Shown here: in pieces, positions 23,301 through 29,985 of the stretch | How the letters are laid out: every line of letters begins with the position of its first letter | Numbering within the stretch: the stretch's first letter is position 1 | DNA from: Panopea generosa | Lineage: Eukaryota; Mollusca; Bivalvia; Adapedonta; Hiatellidae | DNA: 64,000 nucleotides | Assembly: GCA_029582155.1 (NCBI GenBank) | Contig: CM055898.1 | Span: 37,395,458-37,459,457 of the forward strand | Direction of reading: 5' to 3' | The notes under the pieces: model-generated | Databases searched by the model: none | What the model was told of the DNA's origin: nothing | The model's input: only the letters and a program-made list of their open reading frames with translations | Made by a program: the position numbers and the translations under genes

Positions 23301-25312
23301 GAAGATTGGAGTGAACAAAGTATGCATGTGCAGAAAGGAGTGAACTCAGAATGAATGTGAAGATTAGAGTGAAACTCAGTATGAATGTGAAGGCTGGAGT
23401 GAAACAAAGTATGAATGTGAAGATTGGAGTGAACAAAGTATGCATGTGAAGATAGGAGTGAACTCAGAATGAATGTGAAGATTAGAGTGAACCTCAGTAT
23501 GAATGTGAAGGCTGGAGTGAAACAAAGTATGAATGTGAAGTTGGAGTGAATCAATTATAAATGTGAAAACTGGAGTGAAACAAAGTATGAATGTGAAGAT
23601 TGGAGTGAACAAAGTATGCATGTGAAGATAGGAGTGAACTCAGAATAAATGTGAAGATTAGAGTGAACCTCAGTATGAATGTGAAGATTGGAGTGAAACA
23701 AAGTATGAATGTGAAGATTGGAGCGAAACTCAGTATGAATGTGAAAACTGGAGTGAAACAAAGTATGAAAGTGAAGATTGTAGTAAACAAAGTATGAATG
23801 TGAAGATTGGAGTGAAACAAAGTATGAATGTGAAGATCGGAGTGAAACTCAGTATGAATTTGAAGATTTGAGTGAAACGAGGTATAAATGTGAAGATTGG
23901 AGTTAAACTCAGTATGAATTTGAAGATTGGAATGAAACAAAGTATGAATGTGAGATTGGAGTGAACATCAGTATGAATAGGAAGGTTTATAAATATGTTA
24001 ATGTAATTAAATAATGAGTATTTATTTAAAGATACAAGCCACACTGTTCTGATCGTTATTTAGTGATCAGATTTCTATTCAATTAGTTTAGTTTATACTA
24101 ATTTATTAAGCTCGATGGCGAAGTAAGCACAGAGCTTATATGAATCCTCTTGAACCTGCTTCCTGAACAGAACCAGTACCGAGAATTGTTTATTAGTGAC
24201 CAACAGATCGAGCTGCGGATCGAACCCGCAACCTTTAAAGTAAGAAGCAAACACCATACCCACTGCACTACCGCCACGCTTAAATTCAGTTGGTGACATA
24301 CTGTTCAAATAAATCATATTGTTCAATCTTTAAAATAATTATGATGACCATTTAATAGGGTTTAATCACCGACGTGACTTTATGCTGTAGGGTGGTGTAA
24401 AAAATCGGAAGAAAAGTGTCCGCTTCAGTTACCATTTTGAAGATAACTTTCTAAATTTTTCAGTAAAATATGAGAATTCACGAAACAAAGACAAACGCTC
24501 TCTCTATATACCGGTTATATAAAGTGACCATGCAAAACTTGTGTTTTGGGCAAAAAAGGGCAACGGCATTTTGCGCTAAGTTGAGACAATTATGGCATGG
24601 AGCGGTGCAACTGACAAAAACAATGCACTTTTTTGCAAGTAATATATGCTTTTTCCATGCCTATTTGATATCACCGGTGATGCAGCAGCACTATACAGAG
24701 ACGGCGTACGTCTTTGTTCCGTGAATTTTCATGAAATATTAAGAAAGCGGACATTTTTCTTCCTATTTGTTCACCACTACGCAGCACACTTTGTCATCGC
24801 GCCCCTGCTAAACTGCCAGTAACAAACAAGCCAGAACCAATTTAGACTGCCGAGATACTTCCGCTGATAGCTAGATTAAACAACCAATGTACATTTATGA
24901 ATAGGAATATGAATAGCTGTCATTCTGAGGTGATGTAACTATATGTTAAGACGCTTAAAACAGTAAATAATCGATCGATATATTATATGTATGTACATTT
25001 ATAACATAATGCTGACTTGGGAAGTTTAAGCTGACTGGTTAACAATCCACAATCATGTTATTAACAAAAAGCATTATCTATTAATGAATTAGAATACCTA
25101 CCTTTTACAGAATCTTTGAGATTTAATCGAATCACTCGCCTCAGTTCCCTTTTGGTGGATTTTAAATTTCGCACCAGTTTTTTCTCGAATTGCTTTACGC
25201 TCTCAAACAACGCGTCACCTATTTCTCCGCAATCCTCTGTCGCTCTTACCTCCGACAAACAGCATATTAAACAGAACCATAAGGTTAGTAACCATGGTAT
25301 CTGTTTCCACAT
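2213..25312 (-). CDS. Secreted coiled-coil / multi-LDLa protein gene (3' end outside window)
   Basis: Gene-level entry; exons are listed separately. Coding exons in order are 25102-25312, 21015-21335, 20071-20193, 19166-19285, 14705-14824, 5285-5407 and 2213-2335, giving about 380 residues within the window. Every internal junction is phase 1, so LDLa exons can be gained or lost without changing frame. The product starts with a signal peptide ([18 protein letters not shown], cleavage likely after ..SEVRA), then a charged helical stalk and a heptad-rich coiled coil, then at least five LDLa modules of about 40 residues with six cysteines and the acidic calcium-binding D..DC.DGSDE motif. LDLa modules bind ligands and calcium extracellularly. 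No transmembrane or protease domain is seen, but the last LDLa exon ends in a donor site, so the gene continues left. Three decayed LDLa exons lie in its introns (17489-17608, 9458-9513, 3445-3513). I do not recognise a named ortholog. Confidence 0.8.
3285..3440 (+). mobile_element. SINE family 5 copy
   Basis: Shares 'ttttcccgcatatgctaagt' and the 'gacttcgagcgtgacttgtc' block with copies at 29865-29985 (+), 36225-36420 (-) and 63410-63615 (-). It ends in an A-rich tail directly against the truncated LDLa exon at 3445-3513, so its insertion may have destroyed that exon. Confidence 0.6.
3445..3513 (-). pseudogene. Truncated LDLa exon
   Basis: Reading from a normal acceptor (tttcacag at 3514-3521), the exon starts [20 protein letters not shown] then RCD. 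It stops being LDLa-like at about 3445, where the A-rich tail of a SINE begins. The second half, with the calcium-binding acidic residues and cysteines 5-6, and the donor site are missing, so it cannot be spliced as a complete module. It is closest to LDLa-4 and LDLa-5. Confidence 0.75.
3830..4995. repeat. Tandem array, about 160-180-bp units (family P) with terminal hairpin
   Basis: About six diverged units repeat 'tgtgaccttgacctttgaag', a 'gacaaagttacaggccggac' block and 'gtcatgttgatcatttg'. The array ends with 'cggacgaacgctgcgatt' followed by an imperfect hairpin with C-rich and G-rich arms at about 4967-5010. A shorter copy with the same end lies at 36600-36970. It sits in the intron between LDLa-4 and LDLa-5. 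Confidence 0.75.
5285..5407 (-). CDS. LDLa-4 exon
   Basis: A 123-bp phase 1-1 exon with acceptor tttttacag and donor GTACGTTT. It reads [20 protein letters not shown] then [20 protein letters not shown]. All six cysteines, the Trp before the fourth cysteine and the DGSDE motif are intact. The preceding G from LDLa-3 completes the first Ala codon. Confidence 0.88.
5618..6425 (-). pseudogene. LINE 3' end: ORF2 C-terminus plus repeat tail
   Basis: On the minus strand from about 6420, conceptual translation gives [20 protein letters not shown] and later [20 protein letters not shown]. After a frameshift near 6205 it gives [20 protein letters not shown] and HFICICPCY. The C..C...H....C zinc motif after an RLSAH..R..TGRY segment is typical of a LINE C-terminal region common in marine invertebrates. 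A (CAGAA)n tract at 5618-5643 sits at the expected 3' end as a simple-repeat tail. Frameshifts and stops make it dead. It may be the same family as the RT fragment at 62930-63335 (inference). Confidence 0.75.
6430..7210. other. Intron/intergenic DNA without recognisable content
   Basis: AT-rich sequence in the intron between LDLa-3 and LDLa-4. No coding-like reading frame, domain or clear repeat was seen. Confidence 0.5.
7213..7545 (-). mobile_element. SINE family 1, nearly complete, tRNA-derived head
   Basis: Read on the minus strand, it begins with a tRNA-like head at about 7545 that carries an A-box-like TCTAGTGGTAAAGCG and a B-box GTGGGTTCGATCC. It runs through a conserved body ('gagcgtcaagcgaggaagct', 'tgtctacttgagacagtatt' on the plus strand) and ends in a (CAA)n tail, seen as (TTG)n at 7218-7237. 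Related copies lie at 39160-39465 (same orientation) and 20690-20970 (opposite). It may belong to a V-SINE/RUDI-like molluscan superfamily; that is inference. Confidence 0.8.
7546..8919. other. Intron DNA, nothing recognisable
   Basis: AT-rich sequence between a SINE and a family R element. Short open frames here show no domain, splice context or codon bias that would support a gene. Confidence 0.5.
8920..9455. repeat. Family R tandem-core element, right-truncated
   Basis: The left end 'aagagctgtcgtagggacaa' then 'gcgcgactattcgaatat' is followed by about 2.5 core units like those at 1060-1960. The array stops abruptly against the truncated LDLa exon at 9458-9513, and the right end with CGAATAGTCGAGC is absent. 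Confidence 0.7.
9458..9513 (-). pseudogene. Truncated LDLa exon remnant
   Basis: From an acceptor-like tttttgaag the minus strand reads [19 protein letters not shown] and is then cut off by the core of a family R element. The first three cysteine positions remain, while the calcium-binding half and donor are gone. Flanking sequence to about 9660 ('aaatcagcccaataaaacga') matches that beside the truncated exon at 3445, showing that the two arose by duplication. Confidence 0.7.
10138..10490. repeat. Family R tandem-core element
   Basis: Begins 'aagagctgtcggagccacag', 'cgcgctagactattcgaata', followed by about 1.5-2 core units ending near 10490. It duplicates the left part of the element at 8920. 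Confidence 0.65.
10551..10700 (+). other. Possible decayed plus-strand coding exon
   Basis: After an acceptor-like ctgttactttcag (ending near 10550), one frame stays open for about 48 codons and includes [39 protein letters not shown] and VYCF before a stop. A one-base shift then gives [20 protein letters not shown] to a stop at about 10761. The residue mix looks protein-like, but I recognise no family and there is no partner exon. It could be chance or a gene relic inserted in the LDLa gene intron. Confidence 0.2.
11218..11440 (-). mobile_element. SINE family 2 copy
   Basis: Shares 'tgccatcgagggctaacaga', 'cacttgaatcagtggtgaga' and 'ggcggggattcgaac' with copies at 11815, 14965, 26320, 38325 and 41805. 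The tRNA-like head with a B-box lies at the right end, so the element reads on the minus strand. Confidence 0.7.
11815..11990 (-). mobile_element. SINE family 2 copy, partial
   Basis: Contains 'tcccacttgaatcagtgatt' and a decayed 'gtggggatttgagcttgcaa' B-box region. The left part of the element is missing. Confidence 0.6.
12175..12470 (+). mobile_element. SINE family 3 copy
   Basis: A tRNA-like head on the plus strand has an A-box-like GAGCTCAGTCAGTAGAGCA and a B-box-like GAAAGTTTGATACC. It is followed by 'cagatgggactttaaactga', a block shared with the element at 57865-58020. The body continues to about 12470. Confidence 0.6.
13165..14110. repeat. Tandem array, about 185-bp unit, five copies
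   Basis: The phrase 'ggccattttatgaaaaggg' recurs at about 13171, 13357, 13541, 13727 and 13910. Each is followed by 'gtagaaagaatgaaacaatt' and a T-rich segment. Units are 85-90% alike by eye. The array lies in the intron between LDLa-3 and LDLa-4. Confidence 0.85.
14440..14590. repeat. Single core unit of family R
   Basis: Matches one unit of the 1060-1960 array ('gatgactgggaaagcttctg', 'gagtggttggtgagatatgg') and ends about 110 bp short of the LDLa-3 donor. Confidence 0.65.
14705..14824 (-). CDS. LDLa-3 exon
   Basis: A 120-bp phase 1-1 exon with acceptor gtatctacag and donor GTTCGTTT. It encodes [20 protein letters not shown] followed by [18 protein letters not shown]. Six cysteines and the calcium motif are intact. 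It is almost identical in protein to LDLa-2 (19166-19285) and to the decayed exon at 17489-17608, with matching flanking introns. Confidence 0.88.
14965..15285 (-). mobile_element. SINE family 2, most complete copy
   Basis: The minus-strand head at about 15285 reads like a tRNA, with A-box TTAGCTCAGTCGG and B-box GATTTCGAATCCC. The body includes 'tcatcacggagactgtcgcc' and 'gccatcgacggctaacagac' on the plus strand. This copy defines the family boundaries used for the others. Confidence 0.75.
15286..15960. repeat. Duplicated LDLa intron segment, copy 1
   Basis: The stretch 'accgactccgtcaaaagtaa', 'aacaatgcctttagatacga' through 'gattatttgtgggtaaatta' is repeated at 18420-19030 and 19495-19930. 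It has travelled together with the LDLa exons of the 120-bp subfamily. Confidence 0.8.
16600..17480. repeat. Family R-type tandem-core element abutting a decayed exon
   Basis: Three to four units of about 180 bp repeat 'aaaagggccataattctgcc', 'gtgttccattgatgatgctg'-like and 'tatcgaatgagtggttgcat' blocks. The right end is 'acgccgacgtcgaggcgag' plus 'cgaatagtcgagctt' at about 17463-17480, directly next to the donor side of the decayed LDLa exon. The same core makes up 54785-55570. Confidence 0.75.
17489..17608 (-). pseudogene. Full-length but disabled LDLa exon
   Basis: It has the same 120-bp length and splice positions as LDLa-2 and LDLa-3, but it is dead: the first cysteine codon has become a stop (TGA), the third cysteine is Phe ([10 protein letters not shown]) and the fourth is Arg (KRDSAKDC). 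The DGSHEENC end keeps the last two cysteines with S-D changed to S-H. Inclusion would truncate the protein, so I infer it is skipped. Confidence 0.85.
18420..19030. repeat. Duplicated LDLa intron segment, copy 2
   Basis: Matches 15360-15960 and 19495-19930 ('ggtcaatagacacaatgctt', 'ttaccaactccgttaaaagc', 'cagagagattatttgtgga'). A CA microsatellite at 18900-18937 replaces part of it. Confidence 0.8.
18900..18937. repeat. (CA)n microsatellite
   Basis: An ACAC run with one CATTC interruption, about 38 bp. Confidence 0.9.
19166..19285 (-). CDS. LDLa-2 exon
   Basis: A 120-bp phase 1-1 exon with acceptor gtatctacag and donor GTTCGTTTTG. It encodes [20 protein letters not shown] then [19 protein letters not shown]. 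All six cysteines and the DGSDE calcium motif are intact. It is nearly identical to LDLa-3, pointing to recent duplication. Confidence 0.88.
19495..19930. repeat. Duplicated LDLa intron segment, copy 3
   Basis: The third copy of the segment at 15360-15960 and 18420-19030, sharing 'ggtttaccgactccgttaaa' and 'ctgaatctgtcaatgcacta'. Confidence 0.8.
20071..20193 (-). CDS. LDLa-1 exon
   Basis: A 123-bp phase 1-1 exon with acceptor gtttttaacag and donor GTACGTTTTT. It encodes [20 protein letters not shown] then [20 protein letters not shown]. Six cysteines are present. The usual Ser of DGSDE is Phe here (DGFDE) and the conserved Trp is replaced by Ala (VLAIC), so calcium or ligand binding may differ. 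It is spliced directly after the coiled-coil exon; the split codon makes a Leu. Confidence 0.88.
20690..20970 (+). mobile_element. SINE family 1 copy, head damaged
   Basis: The reverse orientation of the 7213 and 39160 copies, sharing 'ggtatcataccatatgtctg'-like and 'gttgaaagcgacgctacaca' blocks and ending in a CAA-rich tail at 20955-20968. Most of the tRNA head is lost. It lies 45 bp beyond the donor of the coiled-coil exon. Confidence 0.75.
21015..21335 (-). CDS. Coiled-coil stalk exon
   Basis: A 321-bp exon with acceptor tttttgtccatag and donor GTAAGTAATAC, phase 1-1. It encodes 107 residues including [50 protein letters not shown] and [10 protein letters not shown]. Hydrophobic residues recur with heptad-like spacing, which indicates a coiled coil and probable oligomerisation. 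A single Cys (DTCDLYN) lies near the end and could make an inter-chain disulfide (inference). It sits between the signal-peptide exon and the first LDLa exon. Confidence 0.82.
21832..22114. mobile_element. TTAA-flanked MITE (piggyBac-like), copy 1
   Basis: Bounded by TTAA at 21828-21831 and 22115-22118. The ends CCCATTACTTTATATAGACG and (reverse strand) CCCTTTTCTCCATAGATACG form terminal inverted repeats. It shares 'atattaactgacagagtgga' with copies at 52257-52478 and 56741-56947. In this copy the left end is expanded into about four 25-bp repeats ('ctaatatagacgcctttgga'). TTAA targets and CCC-starting ends are features of piggyBac transposons; no transposase is present. It lies in intron 1 of the LDLa gene. 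Confidence 0.85.
22505..22760. repeat. 21-bp minisatellite, about 12 copies
   Basis: Units like 'gagtttaagaatcaaattat' plus one base. Because 21 is a multiple of 3, the plus strand stays open and spells a seven-residue repeat ([14 protein letters not shown]). It lies in an intron, with no sign of being translated. Confidence 0.9.
22860..23985. repeat. 30-bp minisatellite, about 37 copies
   Basis: Units follow 'agtatgaatgtgaagattgg' plus 'agtgaaacaa', with lengths of 28-31. A near-30 period keeps several overlapping frames open on the minus strand ([10 protein letters not shown]-type and [10 protein letters not shown]-type repeats). These are repeat artefacts and not genes. The array is in intron 1 of the LDLa gene, 100 bp from the 21-bp array. 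Confidence 0.92.
24095..24300 (-). mobile_element. tRNA-derived SINE
   Basis: The minus strand from about 24285 has A-box-like GGCGGTAGTGCAGTGGGTA and B-box GGTTGCGGGTTCGATCC, followed by a non-tRNA body. The region does not fold into a complete tRNA, so it is a retroposon and not a functional tRNA gene. Confidence 0.6.
24301..25060. other. Intron 1 DNA without recognisable content
   Basis: Sequence between a SINE and exon 1 of the LDLa gene. It includes a mildly GC-richer stretch (24480-24880) with an 84-codon open frame on the plus strand, but no domain or splice context supports it. Confidence 0.45.
25102..25312 (-). CDS. Exon 1: signal peptide and helical segment
   Basis: Starts at the first ATG in frame (25310-25312); the frame is open about 30 nt further upstream but has no ATG. 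It encodes 70 residues: [20 protein letters not shown] (hydrophobic signal core), EVRA, then [20 protein letters not shown] and [20 protein letters not shown], a strongly charged amphipathic helix. The donor G|GTAGGTATTC ends the exon in phase 1, matching the coiled-coil exon 3.8 kb away. A TTTAAA about 100 bp upstream (near 25415) is a possible weak core promoter element. Confidence 0.82.
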
Positions 25313-25342
25313 AATTTGATATAAACTGTCAAACGTTTCCAA

Positions 25343-26310
25343 ACTTCCTATTCAAACTGACTTGCCGTCTGGTGATATTAGCGCGTTTTGTCGTCTGCAG
25401 CCCAGTCTCCAATTTAAAGCAGGTTGCCTCTACAACAGGTTTAAAACTTAACGTACTTCGTTTTCACTACTTTTAACCAAAACAATCATAAACACTATAT
25501 TGAAGAAGTCATACCAGATTTCACATTTATCTTCCAGACGAGACTTCACTTATGTATTCGTATCTTTCTAAATGAATTTAAAAACCCAAGTCGTCTATAC
25601 CAAGAGTGCTGCAAATCGTGTTTCGGGGACCAGTTGTCTGGTGTTTATGCTGCTTTTTGCCCACCGACTGACCGATACACACAGACTGGTACGTAAATGA
25701 TACAAATTGGAAATTACGATAACTTAATTGCTTCCTTTCCTAATTAGCTTATCTTTTTTTAGTAACTTCGTAATTATAGATAATCAAACATACGACAGAT
25801 AATCTAATTTAACTCATTTTATTAAGATAAAGTCTCATTAATTCACCTGGTATCCTTATACAGTACGTAACATTTTATATAGCCTTAGGGCATGGGCATA
25901 TTATTTTTGTATACACAATCTTCAATGTAGCTGATATCCATCCAAAAATGCCCCCACCTCAACCACCCCGCTCAAAAACTGTGTGAATTCTACAGATTCC
26001 AAAGCAATTTATTTACACTCGTACGTGTGCACGAATGCTGAACCTCTGTCACATATTTAGCTTCCACTCAGAGATATAAACTAGTCAATGCTTAAAAGTT
26101 CCCTTTCCGAAGTATAGACTAGTTGTCTCAATTCAACGATAGCCCCAGAGTTGATACTAAATTATTTAAAGAATGAGTGTTATTTGTTTTTGTTGACTCA
26201 AGCAAAAACTGATGTATTCCAAAGTACAATTTTGACCATGACCTTTAAAGAACACGTTCCTAAAATGTAGCCATGTTCTCTTACTTGTATGAAAATATAT
26301 TGGCAAACGT
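25343..26310. other. 5' flank of the LDLa gene
   Basis: Presumed promoter and intergenic DNA. No convincing TATA box or other gene was seen. Confidence 0.4.
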
Positions 26311-26319
26311 AACAAATGA

Positions 26320-26455
26320 AAATTTAGCGTCATGTTTCTGCCATCGAGGGGTAACTTGACCATTTCTTCCTGGGATCCTGGAAAGTTTACCAGTATTAGA
26401 GGACACCCATCTCAACCTGCAACTTAACCGACTGAGCAAACCAGGCCGGACAAAT
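26320..26455 (-). mobile_element. SINE family 2 copy, partial
   Basis: Contains 'tgccatcgaggggtaacttg' and 'cttcctgggatcctggaaag', then an A-box-like 'ttaaccgactgagcaaacca' on the plus strand. The middle of the element is deleted. Confidence 0.6.
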
Positions 26456-27247
26456 CAAACTGGAGTGTATGATTATAATAAGCATTCCAGAAAACGTTAA
26501 GGCTTATGTAAATTATATTACATGAAACATATACTGAGCGGAACAGCTGGCCTGCCACTTTTGTATTTACAATGTCTTCGTCAAATATTGAGTATTGTTA
26601 TTAAAATGTGTATACGACAACCACATGTCAAGTTTAATGATGCATACTTTCTTATTCGAGTTTAAACTTCAAGGAAATTGTTTTGATACTTTTTTTTGAG
26701 AAAACATATAAATAGCCAGATGGTTGGTTGGAACATAAAAGGTAAGCTGGCGGTTCAGTATAGCTTACAGAGGTAGGTACTGAATAGGGGCAGGACTGAG
26801 TAAGATGTGTTTCACTCCTATTCCTCACTGGATCCGCCTGTGTTGTCGTCTAAATTAGCAGAATATTCAGGATTCATGTTTGCGAATGGGAAAGGGTTAG
26901 CTAAAATATATTTTGCTGGGGTACGGCGTAGAACGGTTCAAGCTTTGGATTTTCAGTGAATTAAACCGCACTCTCTTCCGTTCAAAGGGTGCGAACTTGG
27001 ACCCGCTGGTGTAAATATAATTGATATGGTATTGTTATATATGTTTGTTTTTAATGCCAATATTCAAATATGTATATTGTAACAGCATTTATAAAGTTTT
27101 TTTAATAGCAGAAAATAAGTATTAGACAGAGAGAGAGAGGGGGAGATAAAGAGAGAAAGAGGTTGTGTGTGACAGCGAGTTATAGAGAGGGTTCGTTAGA
27201 CAAAGGGACCTTTTGTATATATTTATAAATGCTCACTTTAATATTAG

Positions 27248-27350
27248 GCTTCCCAAGTTGTTATTGCACCCGTCTTTTGTCCAAAATACCGAACATGGCA
27301 TGCCCCTTCCACATATAACCAGGCTACCTCCATTCTGTTGGCATACAATA
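27248..27350 (-). pseudogene. LU-like exon ii relic, copy A
   Basis: The minus strand reads CQQNGGSLVICGRGMPCSVF then WTKDGCNNNLG. The end resembles the C..TDxCN signature that closes Ly6/uPAR domains, and this copy keeps the most cysteines. The acceptor and donor are degraded. Confidence 0.45.
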
Positions 27351-28549
27351 CTATATATATGTATTTAAAATACGCATCAAAATGTCTATACCTTAAACCA
27401 ATACTGATGACTTAATCGTAGAATACAGGCCCTACGTTTTCATATTGTCTTAGACACTGTCTCAGTGACCATAGACCTCACTAAGCTGCTCTGGCGGGTT
27501 CGAATCCAGTTCATTCCAAAATCCGTATGCGAGTGGGAGGAGGTTTGCCAGTTACTTGCTGAAAGATGATGGGTACTCGAGATTCATTCTGATGTTCTCC
27601 TCTATAAATCTGGATGCCATATGTAACCGGCAATGTGTTAAAAATGTCATTATACATAATGCAAAAAAATGTTATGGTAAAAATATTAAGAAAGAACTAA
27701 CGTTGCACCCTGCAGCCATCTGCAAACATTGCACCATCAGTTTTCTTTCAGTATAACATTGCTAATTTACATTCAGAAACAATGACATGTTTAATAAGAT
27801 TTAGTCCCAAGAGTGCTTACCTCTCACTGCTGAAGTCGCGAGTTCGAGCACAGCCCGGTTAAAAAAACTTTATAGGACTCGTTGGTAATGCTGAAAAATA
27901 GTGGTTCGATTTAGAAGTAGACCGAGGTATTTCTCACACACTAAAACTAAATGCCATATAAACCACGCAATGTGTTGAAATTTGTGCCATTTGTTATTCA
28001 GGAGAACTATCAGTAGTCTCTCTCCACCAATAAATATGCATGCCACTAAAGCTTGCCATATGTTGAAAATTGAAAACTGCGTCTAACATTATGCAGGGAA
28101 ATCGCCAGAGACATTACTAGTTGACTCTTTTATCACCAATTCATCTCTCCTTGTCATACATACATTTGTATATAACCAATAATGCATTGTAAAAAAGTTT
28201 TACATTCCACTAAAATCAGATTCATTATGTCCACATGCCAACCATGTTAACCTGTTTTATGTTGAAATACCATGATATATCATTTAAACCATAAATAACC
28301 TGTAATGTGATGAAACGTCATTCCTAAATTCTTCATTCTGAGGTCCACCTCCAATAAAGTAAATGATGCAATATAGAACTCTTAATGTGTTAAAAGTGAC
28401 ATTAAAATTCACTAAACACTGAAAAATATCATTAAATTCATTTTGAGGTTTTCTTCCACCAGTAAAAAGAAAATGTTGATAAACACGTGAATTTAGCTTA
28501 ATTAATAATTAAAACAATAAAAAACATTGGATATGTCACAATAAATTAC

Positions 28550-28630
28550 CTGATTTGGTGAGCATGTTGTTCCCGTTCTTCTAATCTTGTATGTTTGCCA
28601 CATTAGTACACACGTAACAGTTAAGGACAT
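28550..28630 (-). pseudogene. LU-like exon i relic, copy A
   Basis: An 81-bp segment with acceptor tttcaaacag and donor GTAATTTA, phase 1-1. It reads VLNCYVCTNVANIQD, a stop (TAG where copy B has Cys TGC), then KNGNNMLTKSG. LxCYxC is the classic opening of a Ly6/uPAR three-finger domain. The stop makes it non-functional. Confidence 0.5.
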
Positions 28631-28904
28631 CTGTTTGAAAAAAAAAATCGTTTATTTTTATAATCATGTTTAAGTTAAACCTGCATAATGCAATCATTAT
28701 TTTGCAAAGCATACTATTGAATACTGTTATATGGACTGTTATATGAAATTTACATATGCTATATATTTAGTTAAATAAAAGATTCATAGCTTGGGGGAAA
28801 AGGAAGCAATTACTTGTCAACAATGTATTGAATGATTTATTACGGGACCATTTCTAGTATTTTATTGGAGGATTTGATGCATTTCAACAATAACCGTTTC
28901 ATCA

Positions 28905-29250
28905 AGAGAGATAGAGAGAAAGAGAGAAATATGTGTGTCAGTGAGAGAGCATTGATTGATTGATTGAATATCTGTAGTCATAGAATACGGGTCCTTGGTC
29001 GTCATGCGGTCTAAGACGTTGCCTCAAAGACCATACTACTAAGCGCTGAGGTCGTTAGTTCGAGCCCAATTAAGTATAAATATTCATGCGATTGGGAGAA
29101 TGTTTGCTGAAGGTCGCTGGATACTCGGATTCACAAGCGCTTCCTTCTTTATGAATATATACTCCATATTTAACACGTCGTGATGCGTTAATCGCCATTT
29201 AAATATATATATAAAAAACATATAACTACATGGATACTGAAAACCACGAG
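28905..29250. repeat. Partial copy of the A/B/C segment
   Basis: A GA-rich tract, then 'tagaatacgggtccttggtc' and a decayed SINE segment with 'gtcgttagttcgagcccaat'. Both LU-like exon pieces are missing. Confidence 0.6.
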
Positions 29251-29864
29251 TTAAGTTAAATATACATGAGTACATTTAAAGCCGGATGTGTGCTTGGATA
29301 TGGAAATTATATTTTGAAAAACGCAGTCTGAAATTCAGTCTAGGTTTGTAACAAACAGAATCTTTGATAAATAACGTAAACCAACTTTCAATCTGGTGAT
29401 ATCCGTCATTCTAAATCGTCCAAATTTCAATGCAAAGGGAGGTAATTTACCGACTTTCTTAACTCTCAAGAGGGAATGCATGTAAAGTAATGACATGTTA
29501 TTAATATTTTTACCGGTTCTACATTCTGTGGTGTAATATCTCATCATATACACAGTTCCAGTTGTTTAACAGGACAAATAATGCTTTTATTTGACTAAAT
29601 GCTGATTTACATTAATGAGCAATAACTTTCAGACAGATGTTGATGTTGCTCTTCATACTTCGACAAATATAGTTAAATTAAAAAAAAAATCAAAATCTTT
29701 TGTATTGTAGTTAAACTTACACGAGAATACCGACGAAACGTTTGGATCTCAGTACAGTAACTATGTAACGGAGTACTTCAAATCCATATAATTTTCTTGA
29801 TGGCATCATTTTGACACATGTCGTGAAGCTGAGCAGTCGAGGAAAGAGCATATGGATTTAAAAT

Positions 29865-29985
29865 ATATCAATATATTGAGCAAGACACTTTTCCGCATAT
29901 GCTTGGTACTCGTTTTTAGCAGGAAGACTTCGAACGCGATTTGAGTAAGAACTCGTTTCACAATCGAAGTAAAATAGATAAGTTT
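29865..29985 (+). mobile_element. SINE family 5 copy, partial
   Basis: Contains 'ttgagcaagacacttttccg' and 'tttcacaatcgaagtaaaat', matching the reverse complement of 36225-36420. The tRNA head is missing. Confidence 0.6.

Larger units (their letters stand above)
27120..28770. repeat. Segmental repeat copy A carrying an LU-like pseudogene
   Basis: Order on the plus strand: GA-rich microsatellite (27121-27165), exon ii relic, a tRNA-like SINE segment with B-box 'gggttcgaatccagttc' (about 27506), tandem tail units ('tgccatatgtaaccggcaat'), exon i relic, and 'ctgcataatgcaatcattat'. The same order recurs in copies B (31690-33010) and C (33300-34830). A partial copy lies at 28905-29250. Confidence 0.8.

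Noticed and set aside
22852-24044. Several 70-150-codon minus-strand frames ([10 protein letters not shown] and [10 protein letters not shown] repeats)
   Set aside because: They are readings of the 30-bp minisatellite; overlapping frames are open simultaneously, as expected of a triplet-compatible period and not of a gene.
25313-25342. Start of the LDLa gene at METFDSL
   Set aside because: The codon at 25342 is TTG. The ATG at 25312 immediately precedes a good signal peptide.
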